Part shown: piece after piece, positions 25,624 through 34,351 of the stretch
Layout of the letters: each line of letters starts with the position of its first letter
How positions within the stretch are numbered: position 1 is the first letter of the stretch
Source: Pedobacter africanus
GTDB lineage: Bacteria; Bacteroidota; Bacteroidia; Sphingobacteriales; Sphingobacteriaceae
Direction of reading: 5' to 3'
Assembly (NCBI RefSeq): GCF_900176535.1
Contig: NZ_FWXT01000005.1
Span: forward strand, 261,709 to 325,708
Length of the DNA: 64,000 nt
The notes under the pieces: generated by a model
Database searches by the model: none
What the model saw: the letters and a program-made list of their open reading frames with translations, nothing else
Told to the model about the DNA's origin: nothing
Translations under genes and position numbers: made by a program

Positions 25624-26907
25624 ATGCAAATGGTGTCACAAATCATATTTATAGTCATTACACTGGCTGCAGTACTGCTGTTCAGTTATAACTTGAAAAA
25701 AGTTATCCGTAACATTCGCCTGGGAAGACCCGCAAACAGGTCAGATCAACCCCAGAAAAGATGGATGACAATGCTTAAGGTAGCATTTGGTCAAACGAAA
25801 ATGTTTTTCAGGCCAATTCCCGCCTTTCTGCATCTTATTGTATATGCAGGCTTTGTTATTATCAATATCGAAGTATTGGAGATCATGATAGATGGCATCT
25901 TTGGTACCCACAGGGTATTTGGCGGTCTTGGTGCATTTTACGACTTCCTTATAGGCTCATTTGAAGTCCTTGCTCTGGGTGTATGGCTTGCCTGTGCTAT
26001 CTTTTTGGTCAGGAGAAATGTGCTTAAATTGAAAAGGTTTAGCGGTGTAGAGATGAAAAGCTGGCCAAGGTCTGATGCCAATTACATCCTCATTACTGAA
26101 ATCCTGTTGATGACCGCTTTTCTGACCATGAATGCCGCAGACGCAAAATTGCAAGCCATGGGTGCCGGGCATTATACCGCTGCTGGAGCTTTTCCTGTAA
26201 GCCAGTTTTTACAGAACCTTCTGCCCAATACAGAGACAGCCTTGCTTGCCATTGAAAGAGGTTGCTGGTGGTTCCATATCATCGGCATTTTTGCTTTTTT
26301 AAACTACCTGCCCTATTCCAAGCATTTTCACATTATGTTCGCTTTTCCAAACACCTATTTTTCGAACCTGGAACCTAAAGGCGAGTTCAGCAACATGCAA
26401 AGTGTAACCAATGAAGTTAAAGCCATGCTTGATCCATCCTTTACGCCGCCCGATGCTGCTGCCGGGCGTTTTGGAGCAAAAGATGTAAACGATTTAACAT
26501 GGGTTAACCTGATGAACGCCTATACCTGTACAGAATGCGGTAGATGTACCTCGGTTTGTCCTGCCAATATTACGGGAAAGTTGCTTTCGCCACGTAAGAT
26601 TATGATGGATACCCGTGACAGAATGGAGGAGGTTGGGAAGAACGGGCTTGACGACGGCAAATCTTTAATCGACTCGTACATTAGCCGGGAAGAGATCTGG
26701 GCCTGTACCAGCTGTAACGCCTGCACACAAGCCTGCCCCATCAACATTGATCCGCTGGCCATTATTACCGAATTGCGGCGTTATGCAGTGATGGAGGAAT
26801 CCCAGTCGCCCGCCAGCATCAACGCCATGCTGGGCAACATTGAAAATAACGGGGCTCCCTGGAAATATTCACCGGCCGACAGGCTCAACTGGGCCAAAGA
26901 AAGTTAA
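25624..26907 (+). CDS. Membrane-bound iron-sulfur electron-transfer protein, HdrC/HdrE-like
   Basis: A 427-residue protein with about five membrane segments in the first 250 residues, followed by two 4Fe-4S motifs: CTECGRCTSVCP (about 300-311) and CTSCNACTQACP (about 360-371). The layout resembles the cytochrome-b-like plus ferredoxin fusions related to heterodisulfide reductase subunits HdrE/HdrC. The next gene supplies the HdrB-like CCG domains. Together they probably pass electrons between a cytosolic donor and the quinone pool; the donor is unknown. The start is ATG at 25624, with 25630 also possible. Confidence 0.87.
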   Translation: MQMVSQIIFIVITLAAVLLFSYNLKKVIRNIRLGRPANRSDQPQKRWMTMLKVAFGQTKMFFRPIPAFLHLIVYAGFVIINIEVLEIMIDGIFGTHRVFGGLGAFYDFLIGSFEVLALGVWLACAIFLVRRNVLKLKRFSGVEMKSWPRSDANYILITEILLMTAFLTMNAADAKLQAMGAGHYTAAGAFPVSQFLQNLLPNTETALLAIERGCWWFHIIGIFAFLNYLPYSKHFHIMFAFPNTYFSNLEPKGEFSNMQSVTNEVKAMLDPSFTPPDAAAGRFGAKDVNDLTWVNLMNAYTCTECGRCTSVCPANITGKLLSPRKIMMDTRDRMEEVGKNGLDDGKSLIDSYISREEIWACTSCNACTQACPINIDPLAIITELRRYAVMEESQSPASINAMLGNIENNGAPWKYSPADRLNWAKES

Positions 26908-26936
26908 TAGAATTATTTTACCATATAGCTTTAAAC

Positions 26937-27737
26937 ATGAGCGCGCAATTAAACTTTGAAGTGCCAACAATGGCAGAAATGATAGCCAAAGGCGAAGAAC
27001 CTGAGATCTTATTTTGGGTAGGCTGCGCCGGGAGTTATGATGAAAGGGCACAAAAAACCACACGCGACATCTGTAAGATATTACATCATGTAGGTTTAAA
27101 ATATGCAGTACTTGGCACCGAAGAAAGCTGTACAGGCGATCCTGCAAAACGCGCAGGGAATGAATTCCTGTTCCAAATGCAGGCCATGACCAATATCGAG
27201 GTGCTAAATGCTTACAACATAAAAAAAATAGTGACGGGCTGCCCGCACTGTTTCAACACCATAAAAAATGAATATCCTGGATTGGGTGGCAACTATGAAG
27301 TTATCCACCATACACAGCTGATCCAGCAACTGATTAACGAAGGTAAACTGAAAGCCGAAGGCGGAGAAAGCTTTAAAGGCAAAAAGATCACCTATCATGA
27401 TCCTTGCTACCTGGGCCGTGGCAACGATGTATATGAAGCGCCGCGTGCAGCGCTTGAAGCCCTTGACGCGCAACTAGTAGAAATGAAACGCTGCAAATCA
27501 AACGGCTTATGCTGTGGTGCCGGCGGCGCGCAAATGTTTAAAGAGCCTGAGAAAGGCAACAAGGACATCAATATCGAAAGAATTGAAGAGGCCCTGGAGA
27601 CGCAGCCACAAGTAATTGCAGCATCCTGCCCTTTTTGTATGACTATGCTTAGGGATGGGGTAAAAATGAAAGAGCAGGAACAGCATATACAGGTGTTGGA
27701 CATCGCAGAAATTACTGTAAAAGCAAATGGATTGTAA
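26937..27737 (+). CDS. CCG-domain iron-sulfur protein, HdrB-like
   Basis: A 266-residue cytosolic protein with two cysteine-rich CCG-type domains. Visible are VGCAGSYDERA, GCPHCFNTIKNEYP, HDPCYLGRGNDVYEAPR and CCGAGGAQMF, then CPFCMTMLRDG. These motifs bind the unusual Fe-S clusters of HdrB, GlpC and LutA-like proteins. It lies 29 bases after the HdrC-like gene and overlaps the following gene by 11 bases, so the three are co-transcribed. The redox substrate is not known. Confidence 0.9.
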   Translation: MSAQLNFEVPTMAEMIAKGEEPEILFWVGCAGSYDERAQKTTRDICKILHHVGLKYAVLGTEESCTGDPAKRAGNEFLFQMQAMTNIEVLNAYNIKKIVTGCPHCFNTIKNEYPGLGGNYEVIHHTQLIQQLINEGKLKAEGGESFKGKKITYHDPCYLGRGNDVYEAPRAALEALDAQLVEMKRCKSNGLCCGAGGAQMFKEPEKGNKDINIERIEEALETQPQVIAASCPFCMTMLRDGVKMKEQEQHIQVLDIAEITVKANGL

Positions 27738-28524
27738 ACATCTCTTTATCGCATCTTTGAATTCCGGCAGCAACGGAAATTGCTATTATGTTGGGAACAA
27801 CGAGGAAGCGATATTGGTTGATGCAGGCATTTCATGCAGGGAAACTGAAAGAAGAATGCTTCGCATAGGATTGTCTATGCAAAAGGTAAAAGCGATATTC
27901 ATTTCTCATGAACATACAGACCATATTAAAGGCTTATGTACGCTTTCAGCCAAATACAATCTCCCGGTTTACATTAGTGTAGGTACTTTAGCAGCCTGCC
28001 GTTTCAGCATCAGACAAGATCTGATCAGGCATCTACACAACAATGAAACCATACAAATTGGCAGTTTAAGTGTGACCGGCTTTCTTAAAATACATGATGC
28101 ATCAGACCCCTACAGCTTTGTAATTAACCATGGGGAAACCAAAGTTGGTGTATTTACAGATATAGGTGAGGCCTGTGAACAGCTTGTATACCATTTCAGG
28201 CAGTGTCATGCTGCTTTCCTGGAAGCCAATTATGACGATGCTCTTCTGGAAAAAAGTGCTTATCCTTACTTCCTTAAAAGACGAATTAGCGGAGGCAGGG
28301 GCCACCTATCCAATAAAAAAGCATTGGAACTCTTCAGCACTTTCAAACCTGCATTTATGAGCCATTTACTGCTCTCCCATTTATCTAAAGATAACAATTG
28401 CCCCAATCTGGTGGCGGAACTGTTTACACAGCATGCCAATGGCACGGAAATCATTGTTGCCTCGAGAGATGAAGAAACACAGGTTTATACTATTTTTGAA
28501 CCAGCAGCTGTGCATTCATTTTAA
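27727..28524 (+). CDS. MBL-fold metallo-hydrolase, WalJ/YycJ-like
   Basis: A 265-residue metallo-beta-lactamase-fold hydrolase. The metal motif HxHxDH is H61-E-H63-T-D65-H66, preceded by LNSGSNGNCYYV, typical of the YycJ/WalJ group, for which 5'-3' DNA exonuclease activity and cell-wall links have been proposed. The start overlaps the HdrB-like gene by 11 bases and may be translationally coupled. The 3' end overlaps the convergent secreted-protein gene by 35 bases. Confidence 0.9.
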   Translation: MDCKHLFIASLNSGSNGNCYYVGNNEEAILVDAGISCRETERRMLRIGLSMQKVKAIFISHEHTDHIKGLCTLSAKYNLPVYISVGTLAACRFSIRQDLIRHLHNNETIQIGSLSVTGFLKIHDASDPYSFVINHGETKVGVFTDIGEACEQLVYHFRQCHAAFLEANYDDALLEKSAYPYFLKRRISGGRGHLSNKKALELFSTFKPAFMSHLLLSHLSKDNNCPNLVAELFTQHANGTEIIVASRDEETQVYTIFEPAAVHSF

Positions 28525-28972
28525 GCAGCCGCTCTGAGAGATCAGAAAGGTCTTGGGGTTCTATATTTTTTAAAGGAATAACCATATAAGTGGCCATACT
28601 GTCTACATCCCCGCCATCTTTGTCTTTATAGGTTTGTACAATTACGTCCTCGCCCTTGGTCCGAAGGTATAACTTGCCATTCTTGTCTGTACCATAATAG
28701 TCCAAAGCCCTAAATTTAACCAGATTGAATGAAAAATACTCTACTTTTCCGCTGGTAAAGTAACGTTTATACCTACAGAAGCCCGTGTTGGTAACATTTA
28801 ATTCATAACGTTTAATTTGCTGATCTTCCTGTCCATTATCATAGTGTTCTGCAAGCTTTTTTTGAATATAAGCTGTCTGCTCGTCCAAAATTTCTGTACT
28901 AAATGCCATAAAAACCAGACAAAGCAGCAAAAGCAGGGACATTTTTAAGCTTAATGTAAACTTATTCATCAC
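28490..28972 (-). CDS. Secreted hypothetical protein (160 aa)
   Basis: A 160-residue protein with a signal peptide (about 1-26, LLLLLCLVFMAFS). The mature part alternates charged and aromatic residues with a likely beta structure (FTSGKVEYFSFNLVKFRALDYYG, partly). There is no cysteine pattern or catalytic motif. I do not recognise it. It is probably periplasmic. It is transcribed away from the 29020 gene, with 47 bases between the starts, and overlaps the WalJ-like gene end. Confidence 0.75.
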   Translation of the reverse strand: MMNKFTLSLKMSLLLLLCLVFMAFSTEILDEQTAYIQKKLAEHYDNGQEDQQIKRYELNVTNTGFCRYKRYFTSGKVEYFSFNLVKFRALDYYGTDKNGKLYLRTKGEDVIVQTYKDKDGGDVDSMATYMVIPLKNIEPQDLSDLSERLLKMNAQLLVQK

Positions 28973-29008
28973 GTTAATAATTTAGCAGCATTAATTTAAA
29001 TAAATTCC

Positions 29009-29016
29009 TAAATTTG
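29009..29016 (+). promoter_or_regulatory. -7 element (TAAATTTG) abutting the 29020 start codon
   Basis: TAAATTTG matches TAnnTTTG and lies three bases before ATG. By the usual geometry transcription would begin at the A of ATG. No -33 TTG was seen. Confidence 0.4.
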
Positions 29017-29019
29017 AGT

Positions 29020-29499
29020 ATGAGTTTTTCTCCACAATCTAAAATATGGATATACCAAAGTAACCGAGCGTTCACAAACGCTGAGGTAATAGCTATTCAA
29101 CAGAAATTAGATGCCTTTACCTCGCAGTGGAAAGCCCACGGCCATCAGTTGAAGGCTAAAGCTGAAATATTGCATAGCTTTTTTATTGTATTTACCGTTG
29201 ATGAAGCAGCCGCAGGCGTAACCGGGTGTTCTATTGATTCTTCTGTTCGAGTAATCAAGGAAATTGAAAAGGAGTACAATGTAGATCTGTTTGACAGGTT
29301 TAATATTGCTTATAAAGTTGGGGACAAAGTTGTTGTAACCAACAAAGAAGACTTTGAAACGCTGGTAAACATTAAAGCAGTTGGCCCTAAGACCATTGTT
29401 TTCAATAATCTGGTGCAAACCCGGGAAGAATTTGAGAACAAATGGGAAATGCCATTTGAACAAAGCTGGCATAGTAAGGTGTTTGCACACCTGCTGTAA
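29020..29499 (+). CDS. Conserved hypothetical protein, often mislabelled ABC transporter ATPase
   Basis: A 159-residue cytosolic protein (MSFSPQSKIWIYQSNRAF). I recall close relatives in Bacteroidota labelled ABC transporter ATPase, but there is no Walker A, Walker B or signature motif, so the label is not supported. Charged helical and strand segments alternate, and KAEILHSFFIVF forms a strand-like core. A TTG at 29014 could also be read as start; it lies within the -7 element, so ATG is preferred. Function unknown. Confidence 0.8.
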   Translation: MSFSPQSKIWIYQSNRAFTNAEVIAIQQKLDAFTSQWKAHGHQLKAKAEILHSFFIVFTVDEAAAGVTGCSIDSSVRVIKEIEKEYNVDLFDRFNIAYKVGDKVVVTNKEDFETLVNIKAVGPKTIVFNNLVQTREEFENKWEMPFEQSWHSKVFAHLL

Positions 29500-29517
29500 G
29501 CTCCAACCGGCAGCAAC

Positions 29518-30552
29518 CTATTTATAGATTTCAACTTCTATTTTACCATTTTCTGTAACCGATCCCCGGTACATACCAGCTGTATTAAAAGGCATAGCTA
29601 TCCGGCCATTTTTGTCCAAAGCAATAATTCCTCCTTCTCCACCGAGCTTAGCCACCTTCTCTAATGCAAGCGCTGAGGCCTCAGCAACTGAAAGCCCCTT
29701 GTACTCCATCATTGCCGATACGTCGTGTGCTACTACACTTCTGATATAAAACTCTCCCCAGCCTGTACAGGAAATTGCGGCAGTTAGGTTATTCGCATAG
29801 GTACCAGCCCCAATGATGGGAGAATCGCCTACCCTGCCATATTTTTTATTGGTCATTCCTCCGGTAGAAGTTCCCGCAGCAAGATTTCCCATTTTATCCA
29901 AAGCCACCGCTCCTACTGTCCCAAACTTATTGTCCTTATAGGCGGCAACTTCTGTTCGTTGTGATTTTTTATTTCCATGGTCCAACACAGCTTTTGTAGA
30001 ATCTTCTTTCAATGCCTTCTGTAAACCTTCCCAGCGTTCCCTGGTATAAAAATAAGCAGGGTCTACCAGCTCCAGGTTACATTGCCTTGCAAATTTTTCA
30101 GCACCAAGACCAATCATCATCACATGCGATGACTTTTCCATCACTGCTCTTGCAGCACTGATCGGATTACGAATCGTTGTAACACCCGCGATTGCCCCAG
30201 CTCCAAGGGTTTTCCCATCCATTATTGCGGCATCCAATTCATTTCTACCATCATGGGTAAAAACAGCTCCTTTGCCTGCATTAAACAGGGGTGAGTCTTC
30301 CAATACCCGAATGGCTGCTTCGACTGCATCCAGGCTTGTTTTTCCGCCTCTTATAACTTCATACCCTTTTTGCAGGGCTTTGGTTAACTGGGTCACATAA
30401 GCTGCCTCTTTTGCCGGATCCATATTCTTTTTAAGGATGGTACCCGCGCCTCCATGTATCACCAGTATATATTTATTTTTTTGCTGATCTTGTGCCATAG
30501 CCGTTCCACAAATGAAAAAAATGAAAATCAGTATGACTATTTTAGCTTTCAT
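29518..30552 (-). CDS. Isoaspartyl peptidase/L-asparaginase (plant-type Ntn hydrolase)
   Basis: A 344-residue precursor with a signal peptide (1-20). It belongs to the N-terminal nucleophile family of plant-type asparaginases: VIHGGAGT near the start, and the autocleavage site before T212 in KFGTVGAVAL, which becomes the catalytic nucleophile after cleavage. GGMTNKKYGRVGDSP and GAGTYAN are standard. It hydrolyses isoaspartyl dipeptides and asparagine, here in the periplasm. It has no obvious operon partner. Confidence 0.93.
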   Translation of the reverse strand: MKAKIVILIFIFFICGTAMAQDQQKNKYILVIHGGAGTILKKNMDPAKEAAYVTQLTKALQKGYEVIRGGKTSLDAVEAAIRVLEDSPLFNAGKGAVFTHDGRNELDAAIMDGKTLGAGAIAGVTTIRNPISAARAVMEKSSHVMMIGLGAEKFARQCNLELVDPAYFYTRERWEGLQKALKEDSTKAVLDHGNKKSQRTEVAAYKDNKFGTVGAVALDKMGNLAAGTSTGGMTNKKYGRVGDSPIIGAGTYANNLTAAISCTGWGEFYIRSVVAHDVSAMMEYKGLSVAEASALALEKVAKLGGEGGIIALDKNGRIAMPFNTAGMYRGSVTENGKIEVEIYK

Positions 30553-30610
30553 TTTTAAATGAGATTTATTCTTCCCGCTCAGGATTAAATATAAGTTTTT
30601 TTTGCTCCCG

Positions 30611-31336
30611 CTAAAAATCGAGTGGGCCTAGCCTTCTCATGTTCTTCAGGATCAGGTACTGACGGTGCTTGATATAACGTGTTGGCTTCTTAGGAGTCCA
30701 TCTTCTCGGGTTTGGGAAACAAGCGGCAATCAGTGCAGCCTGTGAACGTGTCAATTTAGAACATGATTTACCGAAATAAGCCTGGGCAGCGGCCTCTGCA
30801 CCATAAATTCCATCCCCCATTTCAATCACATTGAGGTAAACCTCCAAAATGCGTTCTTTGCTCCAAAGTAGTTCTATCAGCAGGGTAAAATAGGCTTCAA
30901 AACCTTTCCTGATCCAGGAACGACCCGGCCATAAAAACACATTTTTAGCAGTTTGTTGTGAAATAGTGCTGCCGCCTTTTATCTTTTTCCCTTTTTTATT
31001 GGTTTCAAAAGCTTTTTCTATGGCTTTCACATCAAAACCGATGTGTTTCAGGAAAAGCTGGTCTTCCGCCGAAACAGCGGCCCGTTTCATGTTATCGGAC
31101 ATATCTTCAAAATCGACCCAGGCTTTATCCATCCTGGCAGACTTACCATCCGCCTTACGTTCTATATTCCGTAATATCATCAGCAAAGTGATGGGTGGAT
31201 TGATAAAGCGATAAGCCAGCACCCAGAGCACGCTAACCAAGAGAAACCAGATAAATACCCTGGTTACAACAGACATTATTTTTTTAAACAGAGAGGGGCC
31301 GGCCTTCCTTTTAGTGGTCCGTTTACGTTTCGACAT
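30611..31336 (-). CDS. mtgA: Monofunctional peptidoglycan transglycosylase
   Basis: A 241-residue GT51 enzyme anchored by one membrane helix (about 25-42). It polymerises lipid II into glycan strands. The catalytic glutamate is E91 in SAEDQLF, and GGSTISQQTAKN, SKERILEVYLN and YFGKS are GT51 motifs. There is no transpeptidase domain, as expected for MtgA. The ATG at 31336 is chosen over 31366 because the charged N-terminus MSKRKRTTKRK is typical. It lies downstream of the S6-S18-L9 operon but after its terminator. Confidence 0.94.
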   Translation of the reverse strand: MSKRKRTTKRKAGPSLFKKIMSVVTRVFIWFLLVSVLWVLAYRFINPPITLLMILRNIERKADGKSARMDKAWVDFEDMSDNMKRAAVSAEDQLFLKHIGFDVKAIEKAFETNKKGKKIKGGSTISQQTAKNVFLWPGRSWIRKGFEAYFTLLIELLWSKERILEVYLNVIEMGDGIYGAEAAAQAYFGKSCSKLTRSQAALIAACFPNPRRWTPKKPTRYIKHRQYLILKNMRRLGPLDF

Positions 31337-31364
31337 CGGCGCAAAGATAATAAAGATGATGGTC

Positions 31365-31400
31365 AAAAAAAAAGCGCCCCGGTTAAATGGGGCGCTTTTT
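31365..31400 (-). terminator. Terminator of the rpsF-rpsR-rplI operon
   Basis: AAAGCGCCCC and GGGGCGCTTT form a ten-base stem with A- and T-rich flanks on both sides. It follows rplI by 18 bases. Confidence 0.9.
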
Positions 31401-31417
31401 ATATCCGTTAAAAAAGC

Positions 31418-31861
31418 CTATTCAGCTACAACTTCGAAAGGAACTTTAACTTTCACTTCTTTGTGCAAGTTCAAGTTAGCTACATATTCGCCAACAAATT
31501 TAGGTTCAGTTTCGAAAGTGATACGGCGACGGTCAACATCAAAACCTTTTTGTTTCAATGCATCAGCAATCATAATGGTATTTACAGCACCAAAAATTTT
31601 ACCTGTCTCACCAGCTTTAGCACCGATAGATAATTTAACCTCAGTTAAACGCTCAGCAATGCCTTCTGCATCTTTCTTAATTTTATCTTGTTTAAAAGCA
31701 GCTTGTTTTAAGTTTTCTGCTAATACTTTTTTAGCTGAAGGAGTAGCCAGCTCACCAAATCCCTGAGGGATTAAGTAGTTACGGCCATATCCTGGCTTTA
31801 CAGTAACGATATCGTCTTTTTCCCCTAGGGATTTGATATCTTGCTTTAAAATAATTTCCAT
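31418..31861 (-). CDS. rplI: 50S ribosomal protein L9
   Basis: A 147-residue L9. It has the N-terminal domain MEIILKQDIKSLGEKDD with PGYGRNYLIP, a long connecting helix, and a C-terminal 23S-binding domain. It lies at the base of the L1 stalk in the large subunit. It is the last gene of the rpsF-rpsR-rplI operon, ten bases after rpsR. Length and motifs are normal. Confidence 0.98.
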   Translation of the reverse strand: MEIILKQDIKSLGEKDDIVTVKPGYGRNYLIPQGFGELATPSAKKVLAENLKQAAFKQDKIKKDAEGIAERLTEVKLSIGAKAGETGKIFGAVNTIMIADALKQKGFDVDRRRITFETEPKFVGEYVANLNLHKEVKVKVPFEVVAE

Positions 31862-31871
31862 CTCTCAGCTC

Positions 31872-32135
31872 CTATTTTAATTGGTCAGCAACAAAAGGTA
31901 ACAAACCAATGTGACGTGCACGCTTTACCGCCTGAGCCACTTTACGTTGAAATTTCAATGAAGTACCGGTTAAACGGCGAGGTAAAATCTTACCCTGGTC
32001 ATTGATGAATTTTAACAGGAAGTTTGCGTCTTTGTAATCAATGTATTTAATCCCGTTTTTTCTGAAACGACAATATTTTTTTCTGTTATCGTCCACTTTT
32101 GGAGCAGTAACATATTGTATTTGATCTTTAGCCAT
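31872..32135 (-). CDS. rpsR: 30S ribosomal protein S18
   Basis: An 87-residue S18. The core has the YIDYKDANFLLKFIND stretch, then GKILPRRLTGTS and RHIGLLPF, all typical. S18 forms a heterodimer with S6 on the platform of the small subunit. The start overlaps the rpsF stop by one base (TAATG), which allows coupled translation of the two partners. Confidence 0.98.
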   Translation of the reverse strand: MAKDQIQYVTAPKVDDNRKKYCRFRKNGIKYIDYKDANFLLKFINDQGKILPRRLTGTSLKFQRKVAQAVKRARHIGLLPFVADQLK

Positions 32136-32497
32136 TATCCTGCAACCTCCTCTTTCTTAGGTTTTTTGTTAAAAGCACCACTACGTTTTTTCTCATTATA
32201 TGCAACCGCATGACGGTCTAATCTAATGGTAAGGAAACGCAATACACGCTCATCGCGCTTCAGCTCCAACTCCAACTTGTTAATTAATTCACCTGAAGAT
32301 TTGTATTCTGTTAGGTGGAAAAATCCGCTTGCTTTTTTTTCAATCGGATACGCTAATTTTCTCAAACCCCAATTGTCCTCTTGAACAATTTCGGCTCCGC
32401 TGTCAGCGATGATTTTGCTGAATTTGGCTATTGCCTCTTTCGCTACTTCTTCTGACAACAACGGGGTTAGAACGATAACAGTTTCGTACTGATTCAT
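32135..32497 (-). CDS. rpsF: 30S ribosomal protein S6
   Basis: A 120-residue S6 with the ferredoxin-like fold. MNQYETVIVLTP at the start and WGLRKLAYPIEKKASGFF in the middle are hallmarks; the C-terminal KKPKKEE tail is basic and probably flexible. It is the first gene of the operon with rpsR and rplI; no ssb gene lies between, unlike in many other phyla. The leader holds a strong promoter and a possible S6:S18 control structure. Confidence 0.98.
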   Translation of the reverse strand: MNQYETVIVLTPLLSEEVAKEAIAKFSKIIADSGAEIVQEDNWGLRKLAYPIEKKASGFFHLTEYKSSGELINKLELELKRDERVLRFLTIRLDRHAVAYNEKKRSGAFNKKPKKEEVAG

Positions 32498-32551
32498 TGT
32501 TATTTATTTGTTTTTTTAATTTATCCGCCTGAAACGCTCCCAAGCGGGCTG

Positions 32552-32582
32552 CAAAAATAAGAATAATTTTCTAATAATCAAA
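32552..32582 (-). promoter_or_regulatory. Promoter of the rpsF operon
   Basis: Minus-strand TTTG, 19 bases, then TATTTTTG. This leaves a leader of about 50 bases before the ATG at 32497, in which CGCT/AGCG or CCGC/GCGG stems can form. Confidence 0.75.
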
Positions 32583-32653
32583 TGTTTTAGTGCTTACAAA
32601 AGCACAGGCATCGAACATGTAGTTCCTGCTGCCGGCAGGCCACAAATAAAAAA

Positions 32654-32676
32654 GGATTGTCTCCCAGAGACAATCC
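32654..32676 (-). terminator. Terminator of the 32699 gene
   Basis: A perfect ten-base stem GGATTGTCTC / GAGACAATCC with a three-base loop, followed on the minus strand by a T-tract. It lies 22 bases after the stop of the secreted protein gene. Confidence 0.88.
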
Positions 32677-32698
32677 CGCAAAAACATTTCTTTTCTGA

Positions 32699-33292
32699 CT
32701 AATACATTTGAACCGTTTCCCTGGATTCCTGTCTCTCAGATTTCACAACAAATGTCAATTCCGTTGCAAAAACCCTGTCAACATTAAATCTTTTGGGTGT
32801 TTTGAGTCCATTGTCAAATACCTTGTTGTACAAAGGCTCGTTATACCTGTCCAGGATCTGAACTTCTACCGGACCTGCGGGGGCATTTTTCAGATCTAAA
32901 GTGATCACGCCTTCTTCTCTGGTTAAAACCGGCTTAAACCGCTCTTCAACCACCGGTTCAGAAACCTTCGCCTGTGCGTTTTCAATAATAACTTTATACT
33001 CCGCGGCCTTCAATTCGCTTACAAGCTTAAATGTATAGGTTCCGTCAGGAAGCTCCCTCAGGTTGTAAGTCCTGGTAGAAGTATTCTTCGTTTTGATGTT
33101 CTGTGTATACAGCAAATCACCATTTGCACTATAGATAGATAAATCAATAACCTGCGGCCCATCAATAAGAAAAGCAACTGACTTCTCGTTTACATTTTTA
33201 ACTTTTACCGAAAAATCAATATCTTTTGCTTGCAAAGCAGAGAAATTAAATACCAAAAATGCAGCAATCCCAATTTTTAATAAATTTTTCAT
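32699..33292 (-). CDS. Secreted hypothetical protein with sorting-domain-like repeats
   Basis: A 197-residue secreted protein (signal peptide about 1-22, ending LQAKD). Two beta-rich segments follow, each of which resembles the strands of type IX sorting or immunoglobulin-like domains (VIDLSIYSANGDLLYTQNI with LPDGTYTFKL; then VEVQILDRYNEPLYNKVF). No catalytic residues are visible. I do not know its role; a periplasmic or surface adaptor is possible. It has its own terminator and lies alone on this strand. Confidence 0.75.
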   Translation of the reverse strand: MKNLLKIGIAAFLVFNFSALQAKDIDFSVKVKNVNEKSVAFLIDGPQVIDLSIYSANGDLLYTQNIKTKNTSTRTYNLRELPDGTYTFKLVSELKAAEYKVIIENAQAKVSEPVVEERFKPVLTREEGVITLDLKNAPAGPVEVQILDRYNEPLYNKVFDNGLKTPKRFNVDRVFATELTFVVKSERQESRETVQMY

Positions 33293-33446
33293 GATTAAAA
33301 TGTTTAAAATTTAACAATTTCTTTATGCAACAAAATTAATCCGGATAAGACTGGTAATTGACTACTACATTCTCTGATTTATATGCTATATTAACAGCAA
33401 AAACATTTAATACTCAGCAAATTCAAATTTCAAGACAAAAAAGTAC

Positions 33447-34310
33447 ATGAAACCAACTTTCGAAATTATTGAACCCTCTTTTGGAAGCTCGTTTTATTAT
33501 TCAAAATATGCAAGGGCACTCAACAACAAGGCACATTTATGGCATTACCACCCCGAAATTGAAATGGTATTTGTAAACGGAGGAAGCGGAAAGCGGCAGA
33601 TTGGCAGTCATTTATCTTATTATACAGATGGAGACCTTATCCTGATTGGCAGCAATTTACCCCATTGCGGTTTTACAGATACCCATACCGGAAACAAAAC
33701 GGAAACGGTAATTCAAATGCGGCCTGGATTCCTGGGTCATGACTTTTTAGACCTGCAGGAAACCAGGGGTATTACTGATTTGTTTAACAAAGCCAAGGGC
33801 GGCATTGCCTTTGGCGCTGAAACAAAAGCCAAGGTAGGCGGACACATTGAAAATATGAACGACCAGCAACCTTTTGAGCGACTCCTGAGCTTATTACAGG
33901 TTTTAAAAGAACTGGAAAAAGCAGCCGACTATAAAATTTTAAATGCTTTGGGTTTCTCAATGGAAATGCAGGTTCAGGACAATGACAGGATCAGTATGGT
34001 TTTTAACTATATCAAAGATCATTTTCAGGAAGAGATCAACCTGCCTGCCGTAGCTGAAATGGCTAACATGACAGTGCCTTCTTTTTGCAGGTATTTTAAA
34101 AAGATCACCAAAAAAACATTTACTCATTTTGTAAATGAGTACCGTATCGTACACGCTTCTAAACTTCTGGCCGAAAAACAAACCAGTATTGCAAATATTT
34201 GCTATGAAAGCGGCTTTAACAACTTTAGCCATTTCAATAAACTGTTTAAAGAATTTAATGGCAAAAGTGCTTCGCAGTACAGAAAGGAATTTTCAACATT
34301 CCATTCTTAA
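33447..34310 (+). CDS. AraC family transcriptional regulator
   Basis: A 287-residue AraC regulator. The N-terminal cupin domain (about 20-120) has LWHYHPEIEMVFVNGG and GDLILIGSNLPHC, the metal-free sugar-binding type. The C-terminal double helix-turn-helix (about 185-285) includes LPAVAEMANMTVPSFCRYFKKITKK, FVNEYRIVHASKLL and ICYESGFNNFSHFNKLFKEFNG, partly quoted here. It probably activates carbohydrate genes, but none are adjacent. dnaX begins 41 bases downstream; the link is probably accidental. Confidence 0.93.
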   Translation: MKPTFEIIEPSFGSSFYYSKYARALNNKAHLWHYHPEIEMVFVNGGSGKRQIGSHLSYYTDGDLILIGSNLPHCGFTDTHTGNKTETVIQMRPGFLGHDFLDLQETRGITDLFNKAKGGIAFGAETKAKVGGHIENMNDQQPFERLLSLLQVLKELEKAADYKILNALGFSMEMQVQDNDRISMVFNYIKDHFQEEINLPAVAEMANMTVPSFCRYFKKITKKTFTHFVNEYRIVHASKLLAEKQTSIANICYESGFNNFSHFNKLFKEFNGKSASQYRKEFSTFHS

Positions 34311-34351
34311 CGCCTCCCAAGCTCAACAAAAATTCCTATTTTCGTTGCCGA

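Noticed and set aside
29020..29499. ABC transporter ATPase label
   Set aside because: No Walker A, Walker B or signature motif is present, so the name is not used as a function.
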